From Armatimonadota bacterium (GTDB lineage Bacteria; Armatimonadota; DTGP01; JAKQQT01), in contig DASXVS010000048.1 in NCBI GenBank assembly GCA_036504095.1, positions 124,001 to 188,000 on the forward strand: 64,000 nt of DNA, in the 5' to 3' direction. The translations under genes and the position numbers were made by a program. Of the stretch, positions 55,280 to 64,000 are shown one piece after another. The notes under the pieces are model-generated. The model had not been told where the DNA came from. It was given only the letters and a program-made list of their open reading frames with translations, and did not search any database. Position 1 is the stretch's first letter, and the number at the start of each line of letters is the position of its first letter.

Positions 55280-57850
55280 AGGCGGCCGGAAGCGCTCGAG
55301 GGATCGATTAGGCGCACCAGACGATCGCCCGTGGCGGAGCGCCCAGACGCGGTTGAACACCTCCACCATCCGAGGGTCCCACTGCGTGCCGGCGCCCTGC
55401 TGGAGCACCTGAAGGGCCTGCTCCGCGGTCATCGCGCGGCGATACGGACGGTGGTCGGTGATGGCACAATATGCGTCGGCCACGGCCACGAGACGGGCCG
55501 CGACAGGGATGTCATCGCCTGAGATCCGCCCGGGATAGCCCTTGCCGTCCCACCGTTCGTGGTGGAAGTGGGCAGCGTCCGCCAGCATCGCCGGCGCTTC
55601 GGTCGCCCTCACCAGCAGAGCGCCGAGTTCGGTATGGCGCTCCATCGCCTCGAACTCATCCTGGCTCAGTTTGCCCGGTTTGCGGAGGCTGAACTCGGCG
55701 ACGCCAATCTTGCCCACGTTGTAGACGAGGGCGGCGGCACGGAGGATGGTGATCTCCGCCGGCGGCCAGCCGAGTTCGGCCGCCATCGCGACGGCGTAGC
55801 CGGCGACCTCCTCGGCGTGCCTCCGCGTATAGCGATCGCGGTTGTCCACCGCGCACACCAACGCATCCAGCGTCGCAAATCCGGCGATCTCGTCCAGGCC
55901 CGCGCGGATATCCCCCAGGCCGCAGTGCGTTCCCCTTCGGCGCTTCGCGGCGTAGAGGTTCGCATCCGCGTGGCTGAGAAGGCCGGAGGCGCTGAGCGCG
56001 TCATCGGGATAGGCTGCCACGCCACACGACATGCGCAGGGGAACATCCTCGCCGTTATGGAGGAATCCGTCGGTATCGAGCGTCTGCCGGATTCGATCGA
56101 CAATGCTTTCGGCAACGGGCGCATCCGCCCCCGGGAGAACCGCCGCGAACTCGTCTCCGCCATAGCGGGCCAGCAGGTCGAACTCGCGGGTGTTTCTTTT
56201 CAGCACTCGCGCAACGTGCCGCAGGACCTCATCGCCGACCGGATGGCCGAACGCGTCGTTGAATATCTTGAAATCATCAAGGTCCATCATCAGCACCGCG
56301 AGCGGCTTGCCGTCGCGCTGAGCCCGGGCGATTTCGTGGCCCAGTCTCGCCTGGATAACCTTGTTGTTCAACAGACCGGTCACCGGGTCCGTTTCCGCGG
56401 CCTCCTCCATGGCTGCGTGCAGGCGCGCGTTCCGCAGCGCAGACGCCAGTTCGGCGGCCACAGACCTGGCGAGGGCTTGCTCCGTCCCCGTGAACGGGTC
56501 CGGCGTTCTCCAGAGCACCAGCCAGCTCAATGAGCCATCGTCGTGCGAAATCCTGCCGATAACCACCTGCAGCCGGGATGCCTCCGCGCCCGGCAGGTCG
56601 CTCCCGTTGCGCTGGAAATAACGCACACGTTCGCGTACGGAACCGCTGGGCTGCCTTCCCGTCACGAACGTCGGGACCTCGTCGAGGCCGGTCCACACTC
56701 CGGCGCCGTCCGCATCAAGCGCGCGGAGAGCGCCTTCGCAGCAGATCCGTACCGCGTCTGGTTCGCGAAGTGTTGACTGCGCGGCGGCCGTCAGTGCCTG
56801 CAAGGTCTCGAGATGACGCGTTCGCTCCTCCACGATGGCTTCCAGTCCTTCGTTGAACTGCGCCAGCCGTTCCTGAATCGCCTGGTTCTCTCGGAGGACA
56901 CGGCTGCTTGCGCTCAATGCGATCGCCTGCCGCAAAAGGTACAGGCCGATGAGCACCGAGCATGCCGCGAGCGTCGGCGCACCGAACAGCATGTCCTTGG
57001 TATAGTCGGACGCGAGGAGCGCGACCCCCGCGGCGAGGGGCGCCACGAGCACGGCAAGGTTCCATGCGCTGCCGGCGGCAACACGTTCGTGTGTCTCGGG
57101 AACACCGGTTTCGGGCGCCCACATCGCGCCGAGGGCGATCAGGAACGGCGCGGCGATCCAGAAGAGGTCCACGGGGAGCCCCGTGGAATGGCGCCCCCAC
57201 AGATGGGTGATCGCGAACAGGGCGTCGCCGGTGATGAAGGCGATGCCGCCGAATGCCACAAAGACCGCCGACTTCAGCGCGCCGTCCCTGTCGCCGGCTC
57301 CCTGCAAGATCATCACGCAGGAGAGAAACAGCGCCAGATCGAGCAGGCTGAATACCACGATGGCGACAGCGGCAGACGGGCTGAGCGATCGATGCGGGAG
57401 GAAGACAAGCGACACCGCCATGGCGCTTGAGAGCGTGATGACTGTGAAATCCAGGGAATTTCGCCCGCTCGCCAAACTGGTCCGCTGAGCCAGGGTTCCC
57501 ATACCGAGGCACAGAAAGACGACGCCCAGCCCGGACGCAATGGTGCCGGGAAGGGGGATCTCGCCCGCAGCGGCATGCGGGCTCTGGAGCGCTGACAGAG
57601 CGGCGCCGATTGCAGCCATGGAACACCCGGCCGACAACAGGCCCCAGCCGACAGTGCCTGGCTCCCCGACCTTGCGCCATCGCCGGAACACTTTCGCGCA
57701 CCACCATGCAGCGAAGGCCGCACCAGGCATCTGGGTCGCAAATGAGACGGCCTCGCGGGCCTGCGGCGAGATGAGCAGCGTCGCCGCGGCATAGACGAGC
57801 GCGCACATCGCCACCGATACGGCGATGCGCCCCGTTTCCCGCCTGACCAT
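55253..57850 (-). CDS. Membrane GGDEF / HD-GYP hybrid with altered HD site
   Basis: The ATG at 57850 gives 865 residues (a GTG two codons upstream is possible). About eight transmembrane helices span residues 8-300. A coiled coil leads to a GAF-like region (about 350-500), a GGDEF domain with intact GGDEF at residue 563, and an HD-GYP domain. In the latter the HD doublet reads YN (ALVYNVGKIGV, residues 709-710), while HHERWDGKGYPG is conserved. The diguanylate cyclase is likely active; the phosphodiesterase is probably impaired. The gene overlaps the 3' end of the convergent beta-helix gene. Confidence 0.88.
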   Translation of the reverse strand: MVRRETGRIAVSVAMCALVYAAATLLISPQAREAVSFATQMPGAAFAAWWCAKVFRRWRKVGEPGTVGWGLLSAGCSMAAIGAALSALQSPHAAAGEIPLPGTIASGLGVVFLCLGMGTLAQRTSLASGRNSLDFTVITLSSAMAVSLVFLPHRSLSPSAAVAIVVFSLLDLALFLSCVMILQGAGDRDGALKSAVFVAFGGIAFITGDALFAITHLWGRHSTGLPVDLFWIAAPFLIALGAMWAPETGVPETHERVAAGSAWNLAVLVAPLAAGVALLASDYTKDMLFGAPTLAACSVLIGLYLLRQAIALSASSRVLRENQAIQERLAQFNEGLEAIVEERTRHLETLQALTAAAQSTLREPDAVRICCEGALRALDADGAGVWTGLDEVPTFVTGRQPSGSVRERVRYFQRNGSDLPGAEASRLQVVIGRISHDDGSLSWLVLWRTPDPFTGTEQALARSVAAELASALRNARLHAAMEEAAETDPVTGLLNNKVIQARLGHEIARAQRDGKPLAVLMMDLDDFKIFNDAFGHPVGDEVLRHVARVLKRNTREFDLLARYGGDEFAAVLPGADAPVAESIVDRIRQTLDTDGFLHNGEDVPLRMSCGVAAYPDDALSASGLLSHADANLYAAKRRRGTHCGLGDIRAGLDEIAGFATLDALVCAVDNRDRYTRRHAEEVAGYAVAMAAELGWPPAEITILRAAALVYNVGKIGVAEFSLRKPGKLSQDEFEAMERHTELGALLVRATEAPAMLADAAHFHHERWDGKGYPGRISGDDIPVAARLVAVADAYCAITDHRPYRRAMTAEQALQVLQQGAGTQWDPRMVEVFNRVWALRHGRSSGAPNRSLERFRPPSIQPIGHP

Positions 57851-58035
57851 CCTCACTTCAACTCCCGACACCGGTATACTGCCTCCAATACGAATGACGC
57901 GGCACGGCGATCCGATCGAACGCGCCCGAGTGCTATTTCCATGCATCACAATACCATCGACAATCCGGGCCGTTCGGTTAACCTCGGGATCGGTGCGAGC
58001 GCAGTTGCTTTGGCGGCTATGATGACTACAGCACC

Positions 58036-58482
58036 ATGGCAAACCCACTGAAAGAGTACCGCCGGACACATCGCGCAATCCGCGCCCTGTTCGACGATTT
58101 CACCCGCACACACTGCGAACAATGCCCGGACCCTTGCTGTCGCAAGCCGGCGCGCGTTGACGACCTGGATGTCCTGCTGGCGGAAAGCCTCGGCTGCGCC
58201 CTGCCGGCCGGCGACCCCGCGGGCGATCGGGCCGCCGCGGCGGAAGCGCTCATCAGCAAAGGCGACATACGGCATCTGGACGAGCCGTGCGACTTCCTGA
58301 TGCGAGATGGGTGCGCATTTCCGGCAGATCTTCGGCCGCTGGGGTGCACAACGTTCGTGTGCCGTTACATGGAGCGCGATATGAGCACGCGCGAACTGAA
58401 GGAGATCAAACGCCTGGCGAAAGTGCTGGAAGAGCAGCGGGCGGCGCTGCTGCAAGCGGTGGGTTTGGGCGGAAGGGGTTAG
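58036..58482 (+). CDS. YkgJ-like cysteine cluster protein
   Basis: The 148-residue cytoplasmic protein has the metal-binding cysteine pattern of the YkgJ/CxxCxxCC family: HCEQCPDPCCRK (about residues 26-37), then EPCDFLMRDGCAF and RPLGCTTFVCRYM. It probably binds Zn or Fe-S; activity is unknown. It is divergent from the GGDEF gene and convergent with ftsA. Confidence 0.8.
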   Translation: MANPLKEYRRTHRAIRALFDDFTRTHCEQCPDPCCRKPARVDDLDVLLAESLGCALPAGDPAGDRAAAAEALISKGDIRHLDEPCDFLMRDGCAFPADLRPLGCTTFVCRYMERDMSTRELKEIKRLAKVLEEQRAALLQAVGLGGRG

Positions 58483-58519
58483 GGATCAGGCGGCGGGGCG
58501 GAAGGAAAACGCGAGCCGT

Positions 58520-59764
58520 TCAGGAGCGCGAGAGCCACCGCCGAAGCCGGCCCAGGAGGCCGCGCGGATGGGGCCGGGCCGCGAATTCCTCGGGCTCTAC
58601 GTCCCGGGCGGCACGCGCGGCAAGACGGGCAAGCCCTACGGCCGTGGCGTATCGAGGGCTGTTCACGGGATCCACGACACCGATCTGCTCGGATGGCATG
58701 GCGATTCGGACGGGGCAGTCCAGTATCTCCTGAGCGGCCTTGTCGGTTCCGTGAAGCCGCGATCCGCCGCCGGTGATGACGGTGCCGGCGGGAATCTGGG
58801 AGCCGAACCCCGATTTCCGGATCTGATCGCGCAACGTTTCGAAGAGCTCCATCATGCGCGCCTCGATGATCTCGGCGAGGATGCTCCGGGGAATCTGCGA
58901 CTGGCTTTGCTCGCCCAGGTGCGTAACGTCCACAAGCTCGTCTTCCGTCAGGAGGTCGGTCAGCCCGGCGCCCCAGTCCACCTTCAATCGCTCGGCTTCC
59001 AGCGGGTCCACGCGGATGCCAACAGCGATATCGCGCGTGACGTGTTCCCCCGCGATGGGAACCACGCCGGTGTGGGCGATGGCGCCGTTGGTGAAGATGG
59101 CCACGTCCGTGGTGCCGCCGCCAATGTCGACCAGCGCTACACCCAGGTCGCGTTCGGCAGGCAGCAGCACCGCTTCGGCGGTGGCCAGTGGGCCAAGGAC
59201 GACTCCCCCACCCTCCACCTGAAGCCCGGCGGCGTAAACGCATTTGAGCACGTTGTCGATGAAAGTGCGCGCGCCAGTTACGATGTGAGCGTCCGCCTCG
59301 AGCCGGGCCCCCGACATGCCTTCCGGGCGCGCGACACCGTCCAAACCATCGACGATGAAGCCGCGCGGGATGGTATGCAGGATTTCGCGGTCCGGTGGAA
59401 GGACAATCGCGCGGGCGTTCTCCATCACGCGGTCAACGTCTTCGGCGCTGATTTCCTGCGCCGGGTTATTGATTGCCACGACGCCCTTCGAGTTGAAACT
59501 GGTGAGATGCTCGCCGGTGATGCCTACGGTGACGGTTTCGATATGGACCCCGCTTGCGAGCTCCGCCTCATCCTTGCAGTCGCGAATGGCCGCCACCGCG
59601 TCAGAGATATCGGCGACGACGCCGCGACGGATTCCGGCGGACGGCACCAGGGAAGATCCCAGGATGGTCAGTGATCCCGAGGCATCCGTTTCGCCGACCA
59701 CGCAGCATATCTTGGTGGTGCCGATATCCAGTCCAACTACGATTTTAGGTTTATTGCGCGCCAA
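58520..59764 (-). CDS. ftsA: Cell division protein FtsA
   Basis: The 414-residue actin-like protein tethers FtsZ to the membrane. The phosphate loops are VGLDIGTTKICCVVGE and ALVDIGGGTTDVAIF. The 1C domain is present (VHIETVTVGITGEHLTS), and the C-terminal amphipathic helix RGLLGRLRRWLSR is the membrane anchor. A TTG start at 59764 overlaps the DUF1290 gene by 14 bp. It is the last gene of the leftward division operon; ftsZ is not next to it. Confidence 0.95.
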   Translation of the reverse strand: MARNKPKIVVGLDIGTTKICCVVGETDASGSLTILGSSLVPSAGIRRGVVADISDAVAAIRDCKDEAELASGVHIETVTVGITGEHLTSFNSKGVVAINNPAQEISAEDVDRVMENARAIVLPPDREILHTIPRGFIVDGLDGVARPEGMSGARLEADAHIVTGARTFIDNVLKCVYAAGLQVEGGGVVLGPLATAEAVLLPAERDLGVALVDIGGGTTDVAIFTNGAIAHTGVVPIAGEHVTRDIAVGIRVDPLEAERLKVDWGAGLTDLLTEDELVDVTHLGEQSQSQIPRSILAEIIEARMMELFETLRDQIRKSGFGSQIPAGTVITGGGSRLHGTDKAAQEILDCPVRIAMPSEQIGVVDPVNSPRYATAVGLARLAARAARDVEPEEFAARPHPRGLLGRLRRWLSRS

Positions 59765-60263
59765 CGATGTCGTTTCCTGGTAAGGTGTCGGAGCCGGAAT
59801 CTGAAGCGACGGGGGGCATGCCCCGTTCCGCGCTCAGCGAGGACTCCAGGGCCGCCCGGCTGGCGCGGCCACGTTCGATGAAAAAGCGCCGGATCAGCGA
59901 GCTGTTCAGGAAGATCCGCCAGCCGAGAACCACAACGGCCGCCACGTAAAGCTCCGGGATGCCGATGGCGTCGCCAAACCACACAAACGCGACGGTGATA
60001 ACCGTGTTCAGTACGAAGCCGGAAAGGAAGACGTCACTGTGAAATTTGCCCTCCATTCCGGCGCGGACACCGCCGAGAACGGAGTCGATTCCGGCCAGAA
60101 CAGCGAGCGCGAGATACCCCGCCCATTGCGTGGACACCTCAAGGCTGGTCCAGGAATAAAACGCGCCGAAGCCCGCGGCAAACGCGAGCACGGGCAGCAG
60201 GACCGATGAGAGCCTCGCCGCGTAGTGGTGGGTATGGGTTGCTGGGTTTATCCTGTTCGTCAA
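59751..60263 (-). CDS. sbp: Small basic protein, DUF1290 (SBP)
   Basis: The 170-residue membrane protein has four helices (LPVLAFAAGFGAFYSW; GYLALAVLAGIDSVLGGVRA; FVLNTVITVAFVWFG; LYVAAVVVLGWRIF) and the conserved GIDSVLGGVRAGMEGKF-H-DVFLSGF-N motif of DUF1290. The family sits beside ftsQ/ftsA in many Gram-positive and related bacteria. The start is TTG at 60263, the only codon that covers the conserved N-terminus. It overlaps ftsA by 14 bp. Confidence 0.88.
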   Translation of the reverse strand: MTNRINPATHTHHYAARLSSVLLPVLAFAAGFGAFYSWTSLEVSTQWAGYLALAVLAGIDSVLGGVRAGMEGKFHSDVFLSGFVLNTVITVAFVWFGDAIGIPELYVAAVVVLGWRIFLNSSLIRRFFIERGRASRAALESSLSAERGMPPVASDSGSDTLPGNDIVGAQ

Positions 60264-60350
60264 TGGATCCGCTCCGGATACGACCGCGTGATCGACATTC
60301 CCTACTTCATCTTGTTGTCTGGAGACCGGGGCGTCAAGGCTTGGCGGCCT

Positions 60351-61118
60351 TTACTGGGGCCTTCCGGCGCGCAGGGCCGTCGGCCCCGAATACGCCGGGG
60401 CCCTTATCTCTTTTTCCTTCGTAATCGAGATCATGTTCAGCAGCGCCAAGCGCGAGTTCTCGGGGTCCATAATTCCGCCGTTCATCATGATCGAGCTATA
60501 GAGTCCATCGCGATTGCCGATAGCGCTGATTCGGAGGGGCATCCCCACCGGCGTGGCGTTGATGAGAACGCTGTTGCCCACACAGCGAATCGGCGATACC
60601 GCCGAAAGCCGTTGGCCGTTGATCACAATCGCTTCGGCGCCCGCCGCGCGCAACTCGTTGACAACCTCGAAAACATCCACATCGTGGATATTGGACTCAT
60701 CCACCGCGAGGCCCATCGTCTTGCGCTTCGCCGGCGGCACATCGTTCAGCGTGATCGTAACGCCGGGCCCGACGATGGGCGTGAGCGCGGCGAACGCCAT
60801 CGTGTCCCGGAGTTCCGCCTTGAGCGTGGCGACCTTCGCCCCGCCGGAATACCCTTCCGTGAGTTTGCGCTTCTCCTCGTTCAGGCGCTTGATCTCAGCC
60901 TGGAGGGCGGTGTTGGCCTTCACCTGCCTGTTGTACTCAACCTGAGGGACGCCGTTGCGGTTCGGGAAGATATTGTTCTTCCGAAAGTTCTCCTGGGCGC
61001 GCAGCGAAGCGCCGAGAATGGCGCCAAGAAACAGCGCCAGCGCAGTCACCTGCCAGAGCCAATGGCGCTGCACGATGCTGGCCTTATCCTGCACATGGTT
61101 TTGTGTGTTCATATTCAT
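60351..61118 (-). CDS. DUF881 division-cluster protein
   Basis: The 255-residue protein has one N-terminal transmembrane helix (WQVTALALFLGAILGASL), a coiled coil (QVKANTALQAEIKRLNEEKR) and a C-terminal DUF881 domain (GVTITLNDVPPAKRKTMG; VVNELRAAGAEAIVINGQRL; CVGNSVLINATPVGMPLRIS). Such proteins lie between ftsQ and sbp/ftsA in several phyla and are thought to take part in division. The ATG at 61118 is 42 bp after ftsQ. Confidence 0.9.
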   Translation of the reverse strand: MNMNTQNHVQDKASIVQRHWLWQVTALALFLGAILGASLRAQENFRKNNIFPNRNGVPQVEYNRQVKANTALQAEIKRLNEEKRKLTEGYSGGAKVATLKAELRDTMAFAALTPIVGPGVTITLNDVPPAKRKTMGLAVDESNIHDVDVFEVVNELRAAGAEAIVINGQRLSAVSPIRCVGNSVLINATPVGMPLRISAIGNRDGLYSSIMMNGGIMDPENSRLALLNMISITKEKEIRAPAYSGPTALRAGRPQ

Positions 61119-61159
61119 CCGACAAAACAGCTAACAGATAGCGTGGAGCGTCCAGGCCG

Positions 61160-62071
61160 CTATTTGCTCCGGCTCCCGTCGAAGTGATAATCCTGGAATT
61201 CCGGGCGCCGCTTTGTATACTCGTTCCCGGGAGATGTCATGTCCAGGACGAGCAGTTTTGAGATCAGGTCCCGCCCGTTCGGCCCGGTGAGCATGCGTTC
61301 GGTAAGAGGAAGCCTGTCCGGGGCGTCGTCCAGCTGCCCTAGCCGTATCTTCAGCCCGTTCGAGTTCTGAAGCCACACGTCGCCGTTGGCTTCCAGGTGG
61401 ACCCGAACGTTGCGCGCGAGTGGAAGCCTGGCCACTCCCTTCAGGGTGGCCAGGGCCGCGCCCCGGGCAGCGATGGGAAGCGGCTTCCCGACCACGATCG
61501 GAGCGGCCGGAGTCATCGCGAACACGGGTACAAAGGCCAGTGGCGCGGGGACGCTCCGGAACACGATCCCGCCACCGTCCATCACCCAGCAGCCCTGGGG
61601 CGTGAGAACGCTCGCCAGCGGCACGCGCTCATTGACAATCACCGCCAGGGAATCGGGCAGATGGCGCTCGACGCGCGCGGAGGCGATCTCCGGCAGCGCC
61701 TCCAGTAAACGAACCGCTTTGCCGGTCGGCGCGCGGAACAGGTTCATTGGCTTCGTGAGGCGCGCAACCCTGCGGATCTCATCCGGCGGGCGGACCGTCG
61801 CGCCGGTGACGGTGACCTTGCGAACGACCAGCAGCGGAGACGTCGCGCCCAACCACAGAGCCTCACCGAGAAGCGCAACGAAGAGCAGGTTTCGAAAACC
61901 GCGCAGCCGGGCATTCCAGGCCACGACGGGCGGGACGCGGTAACGGTTGCGCCGCCGCGGCGACGCAGAGGAACGCGGCGTGTGCCCGGACGCAGATGGA
62001 GCGCGCACGGGCTTGTGAGCCAGCAGATCCGCGCGTTCCGGTTTTCGTACAGGTTTTCGTTGGCGTTTCAC
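61160..62071 (-). CDS. ftsQ: Cell division protein FtsQ
   Basis: The 303-residue bitopic protein links early and late divisome. A basic N-terminus (about 55 residues) precedes one membrane helix (LLFVALLGEALWLGA). A POTRA domain (VVRKVTVTGATVRPPDEIRR; LEALPEIASARVERHLPDSL) and the FtsQ beta domain follow (VIVNERVPLASVLTPQGCWV). It is 2 bp downstream of ddl. Confidence 0.93.
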   Translation of the reverse strand: MKRQRKPVRKPERADLLAHKPVRAPSASGHTPRSSASPRRRNRYRVPPVVAWNARLRGFRNLLFVALLGEALWLGATSPLLVVRKVTVTGATVRPPDEIRRVARLTKPMNLFRAPTGKAVRLLEALPEIASARVERHLPDSLAVIVNERVPLASVLTPQGCWVMDGGGIVFRSVPAPLAFVPVFAMTPAAPIVVGKPLPIAARGAALATLKGVARLPLARNVRVHLEANGDVWLQNSNGLKIRLGQLDDAPDRLPLTERMLTGPNGRDLISKLLVLDMTSPGNEYTKRRPEFQDYHFDGSRSK

Positions 62072-62073
62072 GG

Positions 62074-63015
62074 TCAGTTATCCGTCGTATGTCCGGCGAG
62101 GGCGCTGGCGATCAAGCGGTCCAGCACCTCGGAAAACGATATCCCGGCGGCGCGCGCCGCGTCCGGGAGGAGACTGGTGGGAGTCATGCCGGGAATGGTG
62201 TTGACCTCCAGCACCACGGCGTCATCCCCATTAACAATCATATCCGTCCGGCTCATTCCGCGGCATCCAAGCGCAGAGTGGCAGCGCAGCGCATATTCCC
62301 GCGCCTTCGCCGCCGCGGCATCGCTGATGCGCGCCGGGATGATGTGCGTGCTTCCGCCCGCCTGGTATTTGGAGTCGAAATCATAGAACTCCGCCTTCGG
62401 GATGATCTCTATGACAGGCAGCGCCACAGCGTCCCCGTTGCCCAGAACCGATACCGTTATCTCGGTTCCGGTGATGAATTCCTCCAGCAGGCAGACACTG
62501 TCAAATTGCAGCGCCAGATCGACCGCCGCGGCGACCTCCCGATGCGCGTGAATAATGCTCATTCCGAAGCTCGAGCCCTGCGCGTTCGGCTTCGCGACGA
62601 GGGGCACCGGCAACTCCTCGGGACACTCCGGAACGGACGTAACAGCAAGGGACCACGGAGTCGGGATCCCCTCGCCGCGCAACACCCGCTTGCACATCGC
62701 CTTGTCCATCGCCAGCGCGGATGCCAGCACACCCGATCCGGTATAGGGCAGGCCCAGGAGATCGAGCAGGCCCTGCACAGAACCGTCTTCGCCGTGCGGA
62801 CCGTGCAGCGCGATGAAGACGACGTCCGGCCGCCGCTCCCAGAGCGCCTGTGCGCCGTCGATTCCCCGCAGCGCGAGCGCGTCCACGACGAAGGCGTCGT
62901 AGCGCGCGACGCTCAACGCGGCCATCACCTGTTCACCCGTGCGAAGCGAGACCTCCCGCTCCGCTGAATCGCCGCCCACCAATACCGCAACCCGTAGCTT
63001 CCGCTCTGCCGTCAC
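62074..63015 (-). CDS. ddl: D-alanine--D-alanine ligase
   Basis: The 313-residue ATP-grasp enzyme joins two D-alanines for peptidoglycan. VAVLVGGDSAEREVSLRTG, IALHGPHGEDGSVQGLLDLL, PNAQGSSFGMSIIH and VLEVNTIPGMTPTSLLP are all present; the last carries the Mg ligands. It overlaps murB by 4 bp. Confidence 0.96.
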   Translation of the reverse strand: MTAERKLRVAVLVGGDSAEREVSLRTGEQVMAALSVARYDAFVVDALALRGIDGAQALWERRPDVVFIALHGPHGEDGSVQGLLDLLGLPYTGSGVLASALAMDKAMCKRVLRGEGIPTPWSLAVTSVPECPEELPVPLVAKPNAQGSSFGMSIIHAHREVAAAVDLALQFDSVCLLEEFITGTEITVSVLGNGDAVALPVIEIIPKAEFYDFDSKYQAGGSTHIIPARISDAAAAKAREYALRCHSALGCRGMSRTDMIVNGDDAVVLEVNTIPGMTPTSLLPDAARAAGISFSEVLDRLIASALAGHTTDN

Positions 63016-63950
63016 TCAGTGTCTCCTGCCCCGAGCGGCGGCTCCGGCCACTCGCCAACAAACTCGATTTCCGGCGCGAGGACCGATCCGTCACGTTCCC
63101 GCACCAACTCGCGCATCGTTCCCATCAAGGTCACTACGTCCTGCGCCGTGGCCGCTCCCGCGTTCACGACGAAGTTCGCGTGACGATCCGAGACAACCGC
63201 GCCGCCGACGGACATGCCCTTCGCCCCTGCTTCATCGAGCAGGCGCCCGGCGGACAACCCGGCGCCGGGATTCTTGAACACACACCCCGCGGAGCGATCC
63301 CAATGCGGCTGCGTTCTGTGGCGCCGCTCCCGCATGCGCGCCATCGTCGCCTGAACCTCGTCCGCCGAAGCCGGACGCAGGAGGAACCGCGCCGAGAGCA
63401 ACACGTCACGCGTTTCGCACAACCTGGAGGCACGGTAGGCCATACCGAGCTCGGCGGCGGTGCGGGTCACAACCTCACCACCGCGCGTTACGGCGCGCAC
63501 ATCCACCATGCAGTCCTTGACCTCGCCGAGCAGCGTCCCGGCGTTCATGAAAATCGCGCCGCCCAGCGTGCCGGGGATGCCTTCCGCGAATTCCATCCCG
63601 GTGAGCCCCGCGCGAGCGGCGCGGAACGCAACCTTCATCAGCGGAGCGCCGCAGCCAGCGCGCAACTCTTCGCGATGAATCTCAATGCTCGCCAGGCTGC
63701 GCCCGATCAGCAGGGTGACGCCCCGAATCCCGAGGTCCGAGACGAGGACGTTGGTGCCGTTTCCGAGGACGGTGACCGGCATCCGGGATGCCGCGGCCCA
63801 GCGGATGGCTTCCACAACGTCGTCTTCGCAAGCGGGGAGGATCAGGAGGTCGGCCGGCCCACCGATTCGAAATGACGTGTGGCGAGCCATCGGCTCATCG
63901 CGAAGCAGTTCCCCCTGGATAGACGGTTGAGGGGCGCGCTCCAATGTCAT
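63012..63950 (-). CDS. murB: UDP-N-acetylenolpyruvoylglucosamine reductase
   Basis: The 312-residue FAD enzyme reduces enolpyruvyl-UDP-GlcNAc to UDP-MurNAc. FAD-binding segments are RIGGPADLLILP, GNGTNVLVSDLGIRG and GMEFAEGIPGTLGGAIFMNA. The proton-donor loop reads SAGCVFKNP, with Cys where Ser is common. The C-terminus LAPEIEFVGEW carries the conserved Glu. The ATG overlaps the murC stop. Confidence 0.96.
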   Translation of the reverse strand: MTLERAPQPSIQGELLRDEPMARHTSFRIGGPADLLILPACEDDVVEAIRWAAASRMPVTVLGNGTNVLVSDLGIRGVTLLIGRSLASIEIHREELRAGCGAPLMKVAFRAARAGLTGMEFAEGIPGTLGGAIFMNAGTLLGEVKDCMVDVRAVTRGGEVVTRTAAELGMAYRASRLCETRDVLLSARFLLRPASADEVQATMARMRERRHRTQPHWDRSAGCVFKNPGAGLSAGRLLDEAGAKGMSVGGAVVSDRHANFVVNAGAATAQDVVTLMGTMRELVRERDGSVLAPEIEFVGEWPEPPLGAGDTE

Positions 63951-64000
63951 GCCCCATCCCCCCGGACATACGCCTCGCCGGCCGCACGGATATCGCCGGC
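63947..64000 (-). CDS. murC: UDP-N-acetylmuramate--L-alanine ligase, C-terminal end only
   Basis: The last 17 codons read AGDIRAAGEAYVRGDGA and then TGA overlapping the murB ATG. GAGDI...GE is the usual MurC C-terminus, and murC-murB-ddl order is common. The rest lies beyond the window. Confidence 0.75.
   Translation of the reverse strand, partial: AGDIRAAGEAYVRGDGA

Overview
The window is a high-GC, gene-dense bacterial chromosome segment. The organism is probably a deep-branching diderm or atypical-envelope bacterium, and Armatimonadota is my best guess. The reasons are the division cluster murC-murB-ddl-ftsQ-DUF881-DUF1290-ftsA, CIRCE-controlled groES-groEL, two PEP-CTERM exoproteins, copper-amine-oxidase N-terminal domains, large beta-helix surface proteins with degenerate dockerin-like tails, and frequent TTG starts. 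No rRNA, CRISPR array or complete prophage is visible, so the taxonomy is inference.

Layout. 1-4090: a TetR-controlled tripartite ABC exporter operon of the YbhGFSR type, reading leftwards out of the window, with a near-perfect operator palindrome before tetR. 4240-6574: a candidate small RNA or leader with its own promoter and terminator, an HNH endonuclease and an MntH manganese transporter. 6575-10500: a repeat-rich accessory region with a DUF559 nuclease, a HEPN/AbiU2-like protein, an internally deleted DNA methyltransferase remnant, ~130-bp elements with inverted ends and imperfect ~80-bp repeats. 10754-12614: two secreted proteins. 12748-14060: tRNA-Gly followed by a ~1.2-kb insert bounded by a 43-bp copy of the tRNA 3' end. 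14402-20111: tandemly duplicated secreted proteins of unknown family, a DUF1254/DUF1214 protein and a secreted-protein gene broken by two in-frame stops.

20315-29272: a lone receiver domain, a NarL-type response regulator with its kinase, and a complete group 3b-type [NiFe] hydrogenase operon (4Fe-4S subunit, cyclic-nucleotide-binding protein, FAD/NAD(P) subunit, small and large subunits, maturation protease). A second, paralogous cyclic-nucleotide-binding protein converges on the operon. 29821-35886: a rightward run of envelope and stress genes (two paralogues of an unrecognised secreted domain, two copper-amine-oxidase-N proteins, a collagen-like membrane protein, a YflT-like protein, a divergent SLC11 transporter lacking the canonical metal motifs). 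36373-39738: an orphan degenerate ABC ATPase, tRNA-fMet, a PEP-CTERM protein, tRNA-Arg and an NlpC/P60 protein.

40180-52120: mostly core genes (murA, groES-groEL, ftsH, glutamate formiminotransferase, guaB) with a lipoprotein, an epimerase-like protein and a decayed toxin-antitoxin locus between them. 52544-57850: a two-module beta-helix exoprotein and a membrane GAF-like/GGDEF/HD-GYP protein whose HD doublet reads YN. 58036-64000: a cysteine-rich YkgJ-like protein, then the leftward cell-wall and division operon from murC to ftsA, which ends without ftsZ.

Starts were chosen from Shine-Dalgarno spacing, signal peptides and overlaps. Family names are from recognised motifs, not database searches.
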